Shown one piece after another: positions 1 through 5,600 of a stretch of 6,990 nucleotides of DNA (the first letter of the stretch is position 1; every line of letters begins with the position of its first letter). The position numbers and the translations under genes were made by a program. Origin of the DNA: Christensenella sp964592155 (GTDB lineage: Bacteria > Bacillota > Clostridia > Christensenellales > Christensenellaceae); the NCBI GenBank assembly GCA_964592155.1, contig CAZQDA010000116.1:1-6990 (forward strand), written 5' to 3'. The notes under the pieces were generated by a model. That model was not told where the DNA came from. It saw only the letters and a list, made by a program, of their open reading frames with translations, and did no database searches.

Positions 1-599
1 TGTTTTTTTCTCGCTGTAAGCTCCGCTGTAAGCTCCGCTGTAAGCTCCGTGAAATTGTCCAGAATCCGGACAATTTCCTGTTGGATTGGAAGCGGGGGGA
101 GAGGGATCTTAATTTTTGCCATTTTATCTTTTGATACATTAAATCTTGTAACGCCACTTGCTGTTTTCCCAATTTGGTATCTCAAGCTATTAGAACGAAA
201 TAGGTGCTTTGCAAAATCGGGCTCTATAATACCAACTTCATTAAATCGAAAGAAAAAGCAAAAACTATTCAGATAAAGCGTCTTTTCTGGTTTTTTAGTT
301 ACTACAGCTGAAAATCCACATTCATTTGGAGTCTCCGACGATCCTGTAAATACGACATCTCCGTATTCAAGAGTGCGTTGCTTTTCATCTTTTGCTATCT
401 TTACAGTATCATTAGGATTTATATCCAAAGCTGGGTTTGAATACACATTTTTATATGTAGCAAAAGCCGCGTTTCCATCTGTAAAATCCGCCTTGGATTT
501 TCCTGTTAAGCCACCATAAAACTTTCCAATCTCCCCCAGCGCCTTATACTCCACCCCATTCGGGCAAAGCTCCTGAATCAGCCGCTCCAGTTTACTCAT
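1..599 (-). CDS. hsdS: Type I restriction-modification specificity subunit HsdS (N-terminal half, runs off the left edge)
   Basis: HsdS sets the DNA target of a type I R-M complex; two target-recognition domains (TRDs) each read half of a split site and dock on HsdM. Reading from ATG at 599 gives 199 codons with no stop before the edge, about half of the usual ~400 residues. The N-terminus (MSKLERLIQELCPNGVEYKALGEIG) is typical of the family. TRD1 spans about residues 20-165 and includes GDVVFTGSSETP and YLNSFCFFFRF, both typical of one HsdS TRD class. It is followed by the conserved helix IPLPPLPIQQEIVRILDNF and, at residues 185-196, ELTA three times, then RKK, as expected for the central spacer helix of type IC enzymes such as EcoR124. 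The start overlaps the rhuM stop by 8 bases, and GGTG lies 6 bases upstream. TRD2 and the C-terminus are outside the window, so integrity cannot be judged. Confidence 0.93.
   Translation of the reverse strand, partial: MSKLERLIQELCPNGVEYKALGEIGKFYGGLTGKSKADFTDGNAAFATYKNVYSNPALDINPNDTVKIAKDEKQRTLEYGDVVFTGSSETPNECGFSAVVTKKPEKTLYLNSFCFFFRFNEVGIIEPDFAKHLFRSNSLRYQIGKTASGVTRFNVSKDKMAKIKIPLPPLPIQQEIVRILDNFTELTAELTAELTARKK
12..47 (-). repeat. Three perfect 12-bp tandem repeats in hsdS (spacer-helix repeats)
   Basis: The unit CGCTGTAAGCTC (plus strand) occurs at 12-23, 24-35 and 36-47 without a mismatch, with two more matching bases after it. On the coding strand each unit is GAGCTTACAGCG, encoding Glu-Leu-Thr-Ala in frame. 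In EcoR124-type (type IC) HsdS proteins such TAEL repeats set the distance between the two TRDs, and a copy-number change alters the number of unspecified bases in the recognition site. That this tract also varies here is inferred from its perfect repetition. Confidence 0.95.
51..77. repeat. Perfect 10-bp inverted repeat with 7-base loop inside hsdS
   Basis: GAAATTGTCC at 51-60 is exactly complementary to GGACAATTTC at 68-77, separated by 7 bases. It lies within codons for EIVRILDNF, immediately before the spacer repeats, and could form a 10-bp hairpin in DNA or in hsdS mRNA. There is no U-tract, so it is not a terminator. It may be a by-product of the conserved amino acid sequence. Confidence 0.85.
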
Positions 600-1608
600 C
601 TCCGTCACCGCCCTTTTTCAGCATTTTCTTCACTTCGCGGTCAAAGTCAGAAGTCAAACGCTGAGTCTTGTTAAAGGCAGCATATTCCTCTTCCGCCTTG
701 GCTTTTGCATCCTGTGCGGATATTCTTCCTTTGTCTTTTAGGATGTCATACTTGCGAAACGCCAAGAATTCATTGACGCTGCTCGAAAATTCTTCCATGG
801 TAAAGGTGTTCTCCCGCTCAATCAAATCTTCAATATAATCAAAGTACCCGGTAACGGTTCTTTCCAGTTGCCGAATCTGCTTTTCTGGCAGGTAGTTTTT
901 CGCCACCGAAACATCAGACTTCAGGATTCGCCCATTAGGTGCGTTTTTATAGGTTGCAAGCCCCATGTTTTCCTTGTTGCGGTCTGCTTTGCTGTATACA
1001 ATTTCCGCCGCCGTTTGTCCCGTAATGGCATAATGAAACTTGTTTTGTACCATGGCATAAAAATCCTGCGTGGTCTTGGAATCCTTGTCATAATCCATAC
1101 TGCATTCGGCAAAAACATCTGTGATCTGCTGCCAGATGCGGCGTTCACTTGCCCGTATGGAGCGGACACGTTCCAACAGCTCGCGAAAATAATCTTTGCC
1201 AAAGGCCGTTCTACCCTGCTTTAGGCGGTCGTCATCCATCGCAAAGCCTTTGGTCATGTATTCTTTTAAGATGCCGGTCGCCCAAATGCGAAACTGTGTC
1301 GCCTTGCGTGAATTGACACGATAGCCAACGGAAATAATCGCATCGAGATTATAAAAATCCAGATTGCGTTTTACATTTCTAGTACCTTCTTGTTGAACTA
1401 TTTCCATTTTGGAAACAGTTGCTTCTTCCTGCAACTCTCCTTCTTCGAATATATTGGAAAGATGCTTTGAGATCGCAGGTACTTCAACGCCAAACAGTTC
1501 TGCCATGGCTCTTTGTGTGAGCCAGATGGTATCGTCCTTGATTACAGCGTTAACCGAAACATTTTCATCCGGAGTATTGTAGATTAGAAATTGCAGTTCC
1601 TTATTCAT
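592..1608 (-). CDS. rhuM: RhuM family protein embedded in the hsd operon
   Basis: A 338-residue protein of the virulence RhuM family, named after a gene of Salmonella pathogenicity island 3; the biochemical role is not established. The N-terminus carries a helix-turn-helix-like segment, about residues 29-59 (WLTQRAMAELFGV, then ISKHLSNIFEEGEL). The family-typical block NLDFYNLDAIISVGYRVNSR follows at about 82-101, then RIWATGILKEYMTKGF. A second conserved region lies near 190-221 (FHYAITGQTAAEIVYSKADR), and the C-terminal ~60 residues are charged and probably helical. I choose ATG at 1608 rather than the longer start at 1635: the ATG has AAGGTG 6 bases upstream, overlaps the hsdM stop by only 8 bases, and begins MNKELQFLIY as expected. 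It lies between hsdM and hsdS on one transcript with translational coupling at both ends. RhuM genes are known extra passengers in type I R-M loci, and a regulatory or accessory role is inference. The length is normal and no damage is visible. Confidence 0.9.
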   Translation of the reverse strand: MNKELQFLIYNTPDENVSVNAVIKDDTIWLTQRAMAELFGVEVPAISKHLSNIFEEGELQEEATVSKMEIVQQEGTRNVKRNLDFYNLDAIISVGYRVNSRKATQFRIWATGILKEYMTKGFAMDDDRLKQGRTAFGKDYFRELLERVRSIRASERRIWQQITDVFAECSMDYDKDSKTTQDFYAMVQNKFHYAITGQTAAEIVYSKADRNKENMGLATYKNAPNGRILKSDVSVAKNYLPEKQIRQLERTVTGYFDYIEDLIERENTFTMEEFSSSVNEFLAFRKYDILKDKGRISAQDAKAKAEEEYAAFNKTQRLTSDFDREVKKMLKKGGDGDE

Positions 1609-3187
1609 TGTGGGCACCTTCAATCTCCGCAACAATTTTCTCGATTTCTCTTCTCAGCACTTCCTCCCGCGCAACGATCGTTTCGATTTTCGCGTTGAGC
1701 ACGGTGATGTCGATGACCTCGCGCGTGTCTTCCTGCTCCACATAAGAGGATACCGAAAGATTATAATCCTGCTCCGCAATCTTATCATTGTGGATCAGTC
1801 TGGCAAAATAGTCAACATTCTCCCGTTTTTCATATGCCGCAAGAATTTTTTCAATGTTTTCATCCGCCAGCTTGTTGCTGTTTGTCGCTTTCACGCATTC
1901 TTTGGATGCATCAATAAACAGCGTGCTGTTTTCTTGCTTGGATTTTTTCAGCACCATAATGCAGGTGGCGATGCTCGTGCCAAAAAACAGATTGGAAGGA
2001 AGCTGGATGATGCAGTCCACATAGTTGTTGTCAATCAGATATTTGCGAATCTTTTGCTCCGCGCCGCCGCGATACAGCACTCCCGGGAAGCATACGATCG
2101 CCGCTACGCCGTTGGTTGCCAGCCATGAAAGGCTGTGCATCACGAACGCAAGGTCGGCTTTTGACTTCGGGGCCAGCACGCCTGCCGGAGAAAAACGAAA
2201 ATCATTGATCAATACAGGATTCCCATCGCCTTCCCACCGAGTGGAATAGGGTGGATTGGAAACGATGGCCTCAAAGGGTTCCTCTTTCGAATGCGCAATG
2301 GCCGGATCTGCCAACGTATCGCCGTGCGCAATGATGAATTTGTCGTAATTGATGTCATGCAGAAACATATTGATGCGGCATAGATTATAAGTCGTGAGGT
2401 TGATCTCCTGGCCATAAAAGCCCTGATGCACATTGTGTTTTCCGAGGATTTTAGCGAATTTCAGCAGCAGGGAGCCCGATCCGCAGGCCGGATCGTATAC
2501 CTTGTTCACCTCAGTTTTTCCCACGACGGTGATGCGCGTCAGCAGCTCGGATACTTCCTGCGGCGTGTAATATTCTCCGCCGCTTTTCCCGGCATTCGAG
2601 GCATACATCCCCATCAAATATTCATAGGCGTCACCGAATGCGTCGATGGTGTTGTCCTGATAATCATCGCCCAATTTCATTTCGCCTACGCCGTTGAGCA
2701 GCTTTACCAGCATTTCATTGCGCTTCGCAACAGTAGAGCCAAGCTTATTGCTGTTTACATCCACATCGTCAAACAGCCCTTTAAAATCGTCTTCGCTTGC
2801 ATAGCCCTGCGCCGAATTTTCAATGTTTTTAAACACGCGTCCCAGCGTTTCGTTTAAATTTTCGTCAGCAACGGCGTTCGTGCGCACATTTTCAAACAGC
2901 TCGCTCGGCAGGACGAAGATCCCTCTGGTATTGACGATGTCCGCCCGCTCCTGCTCCGCATCCTCATCCGTCAGCTGCGCATAATCAAAATCGGCGTCCC
3001 CGGTTTCCCACTCGCTTTTATTGAGATAGTTGGTAAGACTTTCAGAAATATACCTGTAAAACAGTATCCCGAGGACATATTGCTTGAAATCCCAACCATC
3101 TACGCTTCCGCGAAGGTCATTCGCAATATTCCATATGGTGCGGTGCAATTCGGCACGTTCCTGTTCTTTTGCATGATTGATTGCCAT
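1601..3187 (-). CDS. hsdM: Type I restriction-modification DNA methyltransferase subunit HsdM
   Basis: N6-adenine DNA methyltransferase subunit; with HsdS it methylates the host copies of the recognition site, and with HsdR it forms the restriction complex. From ATG at 3187 it has 528 residues, a normal length. The N-terminal helical HsdM domain is at about 10-150 (LHRTIWNIANDLRGSVDGWDF). The conserved GGEYYTP follows at about 203-209, the S-adenosylmethionine motif I DPACGSGSLL at about 232-241, and catalytic motif IV NPPY at about 311-314. The C-terminal tail is a charged helix that normally contacts HsdS. A GTG at 3199 would add four residues, but ATG at 3187 is preferred because AGGTGG lies 8 bases before it. 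The gene begins 12 bases after the stop of the small upstream gene and overlaps rhuM by 8 bases. All key motifs are intact, so the enzyme is probably active. Confidence 0.97.
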   Translation of the reverse strand: MAINHAKEQERAELHRTIWNIANDLRGSVDGWDFKQYVLGILFYRYISESLTNYLNKSEWETGDADFDYAQLTDEDAEQERADIVNTRGIFVLPSELFENVRTNAVADENLNETLGRVFKNIENSAQGYASEDDFKGLFDDVDVNSNKLGSTVAKRNEMLVKLLNGVGEMKLGDDYQDNTIDAFGDAYEYLMGMYASNAGKSGGEYYTPQEVSELLTRITVVGKTEVNKVYDPACGSGSLLLKFAKILGKHNVHQGFYGQEINLTTYNLCRINMFLHDINYDKFIIAHGDTLADPAIAHSKEEPFEAIVSNPPYSTRWEGDGNPVLINDFRFSPAGVLAPKSKADLAFVMHSLSWLATNGVAAIVCFPGVLYRGGAEQKIRKYLIDNNYVDCIIQLPSNLFFGTSIATCIMVLKKSKQENSTLFIDASKECVKATNSNKLADENIEKILAAYEKRENVDYFARLIHNDKIAEQDYNLSVSSYVEQEDTREVIDITVLNAKIETIVAREEVLRREIEKIVAEIEGAHNE

Positions 3188-3199
3188 ATTTCTAACCAC

Positions 3200-3469
3200 C
3201 TATCGTAATATATCATTGTTTATTATATCATATTTCTGTTTGCGCCTCGCCATACTTTTTGAGGATTCTTTTATTGAAAAGGGCGCATCCTCCGCAGAAT
3301 GATATTCCATGCTCTCTATTTGCGCCAAGGTCTCGTTGTTGTCTTTTCCCACAGGAACAACAACGTAATCGCCAGCTTCAAGCGTGTCGTCATCAGTAAG
3401 ATAACAATAGGTTTTTCCGTAATCCTCAAATTCCACGTTGCAAAATATGAGATCGGCTTGCCTGCGCAA
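3200..3469 (-). CDS. Small SH3-like beta-domain protein, probably shortened by a frameshift
   Basis: I know no named function. The recognisable part is a compact beta-rich domain (IFCNVEFEDYGKTYCYLTDD, then GDYVVVPVGKDN), a pattern I know from small hypothetical proteins of Firmicutes and which resembles an SH3-like barrel. It ends in a basic tail (SKSMARRKQKY). The open frame extends back to TTG at 3586, with an ATG at 3571 four bases after the upstream ATPase stop, but the extra N-terminal residues look non-coding. I chose TTG at 3469 (89 residues), which has GGGAGG just upstream, although the spacing of 3 bases is short. Annotators could equally start at 3571. The intact ancestral gene probably began at ATG 3542 in another frame (see the entry at 3492). 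The gene is squeezed between the ATPase and hsdM on the same strand and may be co-transcribed with either. The family is certain only at the level of overall pattern. Confidence 0.6.
   Translation of the reverse strand: MRRQADLIFCNVEFEDYGKTYCYLTDDDTLEAGDYVVVPVGKDNNETLAQIESMEYHSAEDAPFSIKESSKSMARRKQKYDIINNDILR
3222..3232 (-). promoter_or_regulatory. Candidate extended -10 promoter for the hsd operon
   Basis: On the minus strand TATGATATAAT occurs here: a perfect TATAAT preceded by TATG plus one base, the form of an extended -10 element. No convincing -35 hexamer is found 16-18 bases upstream. Transcription would start near 3215, about 28 bases before the hsdM ATG, leaving the hsdM ribosome site intact. 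It lies within the last codons of the small upstream gene, so chance occurrence in AT-rich DNA is possible. Confidence 0.4.
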
Positions 3470-3491
3470 AAACCTCCCATAATGTAATCTA

Positions 3492-3542
3492 TTATTTAAC
3501 GCTCTTATCAATTTGTTCCGGTGTTGGTATTTCGATTTGCAT
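3492..3542 (-). pseudogene. 16-codon open frame with a good ribosome site; likely detached start of the small SH3-like gene
   Basis: ATG at 3542 is preceded by GGAGGGG with two further bases before the start, the best ribosome site in this stretch. It encodes MQIEIPTPEQIDKSVK and then stops. The downstream gene is in another frame. A second copy of TTGATAAG (now single at 3504-3511) would make the frames continuous as PTPEQIDKLIRALNNR and give a protein of about 116 residues. This therefore looks like the true N-terminus of the small gene, cut off by loss of one 8-bp repeat or another frame-changing event. A genuine short leader peptide is an alternative. Confidence 0.45.
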
Positions 3543-3575
3543 AACCCCTCCACGGTTAAACGAAAAGGCATTGAC

Positions 3576-4901
3576 CTAAAGCGCAAGCCCGATCAGCCGG
3601 TCAGCATAATCCGCCATAAACAGCGGAATATTCAGCAAATCGCCATCCAGCCTGAGGTTGTTGAGCGAAAAGCGTACGCGCAGCTTGGTTTGCTTCGCAT
3701 ACATCTCACCATACCTTTTAAGGCTTCTGCTTTGCACGTTTGTTTCCGCCTTTACCTCGACCGGAATGATATCGTTTTCTCTTTGCAGGAGAAAATCCAC
3801 CTCATAGGGCGGGTTTGTTTGCGACCAATACCGCAGCGGCGCTTCAAATTGCGGCTTTAGGGCCTGCAGTACATAATTTTCCGAAAGCGCTCCTTTGAAT
3901 TCTGTAAACAGCCGATTGCCTTCCCCAAACGCGGTCGGCGCAAGCAAGGCAAGGCGGCGCAACAAGCCCACATCCACCAGATAGATCTTGAAAGCGGACA
4001 GATCGTCATATGCGGCCAACGGCAGCCCCGGCGCCGTGCTTCGGTAGACCTTGCTGACAAGGTTGGCATCAACAAGCCATTGCAGCGCATCCTCATATTC
4101 GCGCGCACGGGCTCCTTCCTTCACGACCTTATAAATAAATTTTTTGTTCTCGCGCGCCAGTTGGGAGGGAACCGATTTCCAGATCATCGATATTTTAGGA
4201 AACTCCTTTACCCCCGGGTGTTTGGCAAAATCTCGCTCGTAGGCTCCGATGATATTGAAAAGCGCATTCTGCATCGCCTCCACATCCCGATCCTCTGTCC
4301 ACATCAGTACCGATTCCGGCATACCGCCTGTCACGTAATACATCTTCAGCTTTTCATAAAATGGGTTGAAAAATGCATCGGGTATGGCTTCAATGGAGTC
4401 CAGCTCTTCGCGGTATCGGGCAAGGTTATCGTCGCCGTTCGCCATCAGGAACTCTGTAAAATTCATGGGCTCTATCTGCATGAAATCCACCTTGCCCACC
4501 GGGAAGGAGGATGGCTTCGCAAGAGCAATGCCAAGAAGCGAGCCTGCGCAGGCAATGTGATAACGCGGCGCATTTTCACAGAAATATTTCATTGCATTGA
4601 TGACCTTCGGACAATCCTGCACCTCGTCAAAAACAATCAGCGTCTTTTCCGGTTCAACCTTTTGCCCGCTTGCAAGCATCAGATTCTGTAAAATTCGCTC
4701 GACATCCTTTGTGGTTTCAAAAAACTGCCGATATTCCTCGTTCTCATCGAAGTTGAAATAAGCGGTGTTTTCGTAATAGCACCTTCCGAATTCTTTCAAT
4801 ACCCATGTTTTCCCAACCTGTCGTACACCCTTTAGAATCAGCGGCTTACGATGTTTTGAATGTTTCCACTCCAACAGTTTTTTTAAAATTAATCGTTCCA
4901 T
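3576..4901 (-). CDS. AAA_14 / DUF4143 ATPase with PD-(D/E)XK-like C-terminal motif
   Basis: P-loop ATPase of 441 residues, full length for its family. The N-terminal AAA_14 domain has Walker A GVRQVGKT at 25-32, Walker B LIVFDEVQ at 88-95 (D92, E93) and the sensor-like strand ACAGSLLG at 117-124. The middle region (about 180-330) is the winged-helix-like part between the ATPase and the DUF4143 segment, with YYVTGGMPE at 188-196 typical. The C-terminal DUF4143 domain has EVDFLL at 367-372 and VEVKA at 381-385, which together match the D...ExK signature of the PD-(D/E)XK nuclease fold; whether it cuts DNA is unproven. These proteins are abundant in gut bacteria and often lie in defence or mobile regions; their function is unknown. 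ATG at 4901 has GAGGA 5 bases upstream. A 213-base gap precedes the gene, suggesting its own promoter. No lesion is visible. Confidence 0.92.
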   Translation of the reverse strand: MERLILKKLLEWKHSKHRKPLILKGVRQVGKTWVLKEFGRCYYENTAYFNFDENEEYRQFFETTKDVERILQNLMLASGQKVEPEKTLIVFDEVQDCPKVINAMKYFCENAPRYHIACAGSLLGIALAKPSSFPVGKVDFMQIEPMNFTEFLMANGDDNLARYREELDSIEAIPDAFFNPFYEKLKMYYVTGGMPESVLMWTEDRDVEAMQNALFNIIGAYERDFAKHPGVKEFPKISMIWKSVPSQLARENKKFIYKVVKEGARAREYEDALQWLVDANLVSKVYRSTAPGLPLAAYDDLSAFKIYLVDVGLLRRLALLAPTAFGEGNRLFTEFKGALSENYVLQALKPQFEAPLRYWSQTNPPYEVDFLLQRENDIIPVEVKAETNVQSRSLKRYGEMYAKQTKLRVRFSLNNLRLDGDLLNIPLFMADYADRLIGLAL

Positions 4902-4943
4902 AGCGTTCCTCGCATAGCAAAATCACATTATTATCATATTTTC

Positions 4944-4960
4944 GTGTATAATTATCACAC
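4944..4960. promoter_or_regulatory. Operator-like dyad upstream of the DUF4143 ATPase gene
   Basis: The plus strand reads GTGTATAATTATCACAC: a perfect ATAATTAT core flanked by GTGT and ACAC arms, with one unpaired C. It lies 43-59 bases before the ATPase start and just downstream of the promoter candidate, a position where a repressor could block transcription. A chance AT-rich dyad cannot be excluded. Confidence 0.3.
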
Positions 4961-4968
4961 TTTTATTG

Positions 4969-4999
4969 ATATTATGCGCTTTCCTCTATGAAAATGCAA
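4969..4999 (-). promoter_or_regulatory. Weak candidate promoter for the DUF4143 ATPase gene
   Basis: Minus-strand TTGCAT (4999-4994) and TAATAT (4974-4969) resemble -35 and -10 elements, with a 19-base spacer that is longer than ideal. Transcription would begin near 4962, leaving a leader of about 60 bases. TGTGATAAT just downstream is an alternative extended -10. Confidence 0.3.
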
Positions 5000-5114
5000 G
5001 GGTTTCTTAAAATCATATTAGAAGTTATACCGAATAGGCTCGGTCAAAGAAACGGTGCGCAAGACTGTGCTTGGGCAATACAATAGATCTTATCTTTTTG
5101 TCTGCTCTCGGGCA

Positions 5115-5576
5115 TCACACCATCAGTCCCCAAACAAAGATCAAAAACAGGGCGGCAAAAAGGCAGATAACCATGGGATATTTTCTTGTCTTTTTTTTAC
5201 GTGCGCGCACAAGATAAAGGATCGACAGACCTGCAATGACCGCGCCAATGCCGCAATCCCACCACCAATAATAAAACCCGTCCGACCAAGATGCAGGCAG
5301 ATACTGCTGCAAAGGCAAAAATGCCCGCGGAAGAATAAACCATATACAAAACAGCATAACGCAGACAGGTTTGAGCACTTCCTCGCCCTTCAGTTTCTTA
5401 TATCGTATGAATACCAAAGTCGTCAGACACAGCACGATGGATATAAAAATTGGAATCAAGTAAAATATGACGGTAAAAGGCTCAAACAATCCATAAAGCG
5501 AAACAGAGGCCGCGCAGGCGATTGCCCACGCGATCATCTGTTTTTTTGAAATCGGTTTCTCTGTTCTGTTTTCCAT
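5115..5576 (-). CDS. Multi-pass membrane protein, candidate immunity protein for the upstream toxin
   Basis: A 153-residue hydrophobic protein of a family I do not recognise. By eye there are five membrane segments, about 13-31, 36-57, 67-89, 103-123 and 133-153. The loops carry positive clusters (RYKKLK at 58-63; RARKKKTRK at 124-132), which by the positive-inside rule put these two loops in the cytoplasm. The third to fourth segments are linked by an aromatic-rich stretch (YYWWWD at 102-107). There is no signal peptide beyond the first segment and no enzymatic motif. The gene begins 24 bases after the stop of the probable toxin gene, with AGAGG about 10-11 bases before the ATG. Small membrane proteins directly downstream of polymorphic toxins are often their immunity proteins, which is why I propose this role. 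Only position and size support it. Confidence 0.75.
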   Translation of the reverse strand: MENRTEKPISKKQMIAWAIACAASVSLYGLFEPFTVIFYLIPIFISIVLCLTTLVFIRYKKLKGEEVLKPVCVMLFCIWFILPRAFLPLQQYLPASWSDGFYYWWWDCGIGAVIAGLSILYLVRARKKKTRKYPMVICLFAALFLIFVWGLMV

Positions 5577-5600
5577 ATGGATTTCTGCCTCTTGTTCTTA

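Larger units (their letters stand above)
4902..5114. other. AT-rich intergenic region, longest gap in the window
   Basis: These 213 bases hold no convincing gene on either strand. The half next to the ATPase gene is very AT-rich and contains the promoter and dyad candidates listed separately. The half next to the membrane-protein gene has one short hairpin (ACCGAG paired with TTCGGT by minus-strand reading, 5029-5044) without a T-run, so no good terminator is seen after that gene. Confidence 0.7.

Noticed and set aside
12..47. CRISPR-like short repeats
   Set aside because: The 12-bp units are directly adjacent with no spacers and encode an in-frame protein repeat.
49..276. 75-codon plus-strand open frame at the left end
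   Set aside because: Antisense to hsdS, which gives a full family match on the minus strand.
1610..2128. 172-codon plus-strand open frame
   Set aside because: Antisense to hsdM, with His/Arg/Phe/Val-rich composition typical of a reverse-frame artefact.
4080..4691. 203-codon open frame on the plus strand
   Set aside because: It lies antisense within the ATPase gene, whose motifs are clear on the minus strand. The plus-strand translation has no recognisable domain.
5029..5044. Possible terminator hairpin after the membrane-protein gene
   Set aside because: The stem is only 5-6 bp and no T-run follows, so it does not qualify as an intrinsic terminator.
5055..5549. 164-codon plus-strand open frame over the membrane protein gene
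   Set aside because: Gln/Lys/Arg-rich product is the mirror of hydrophobic codons on the other strand; the minus-strand reading gives coherent membrane segments.
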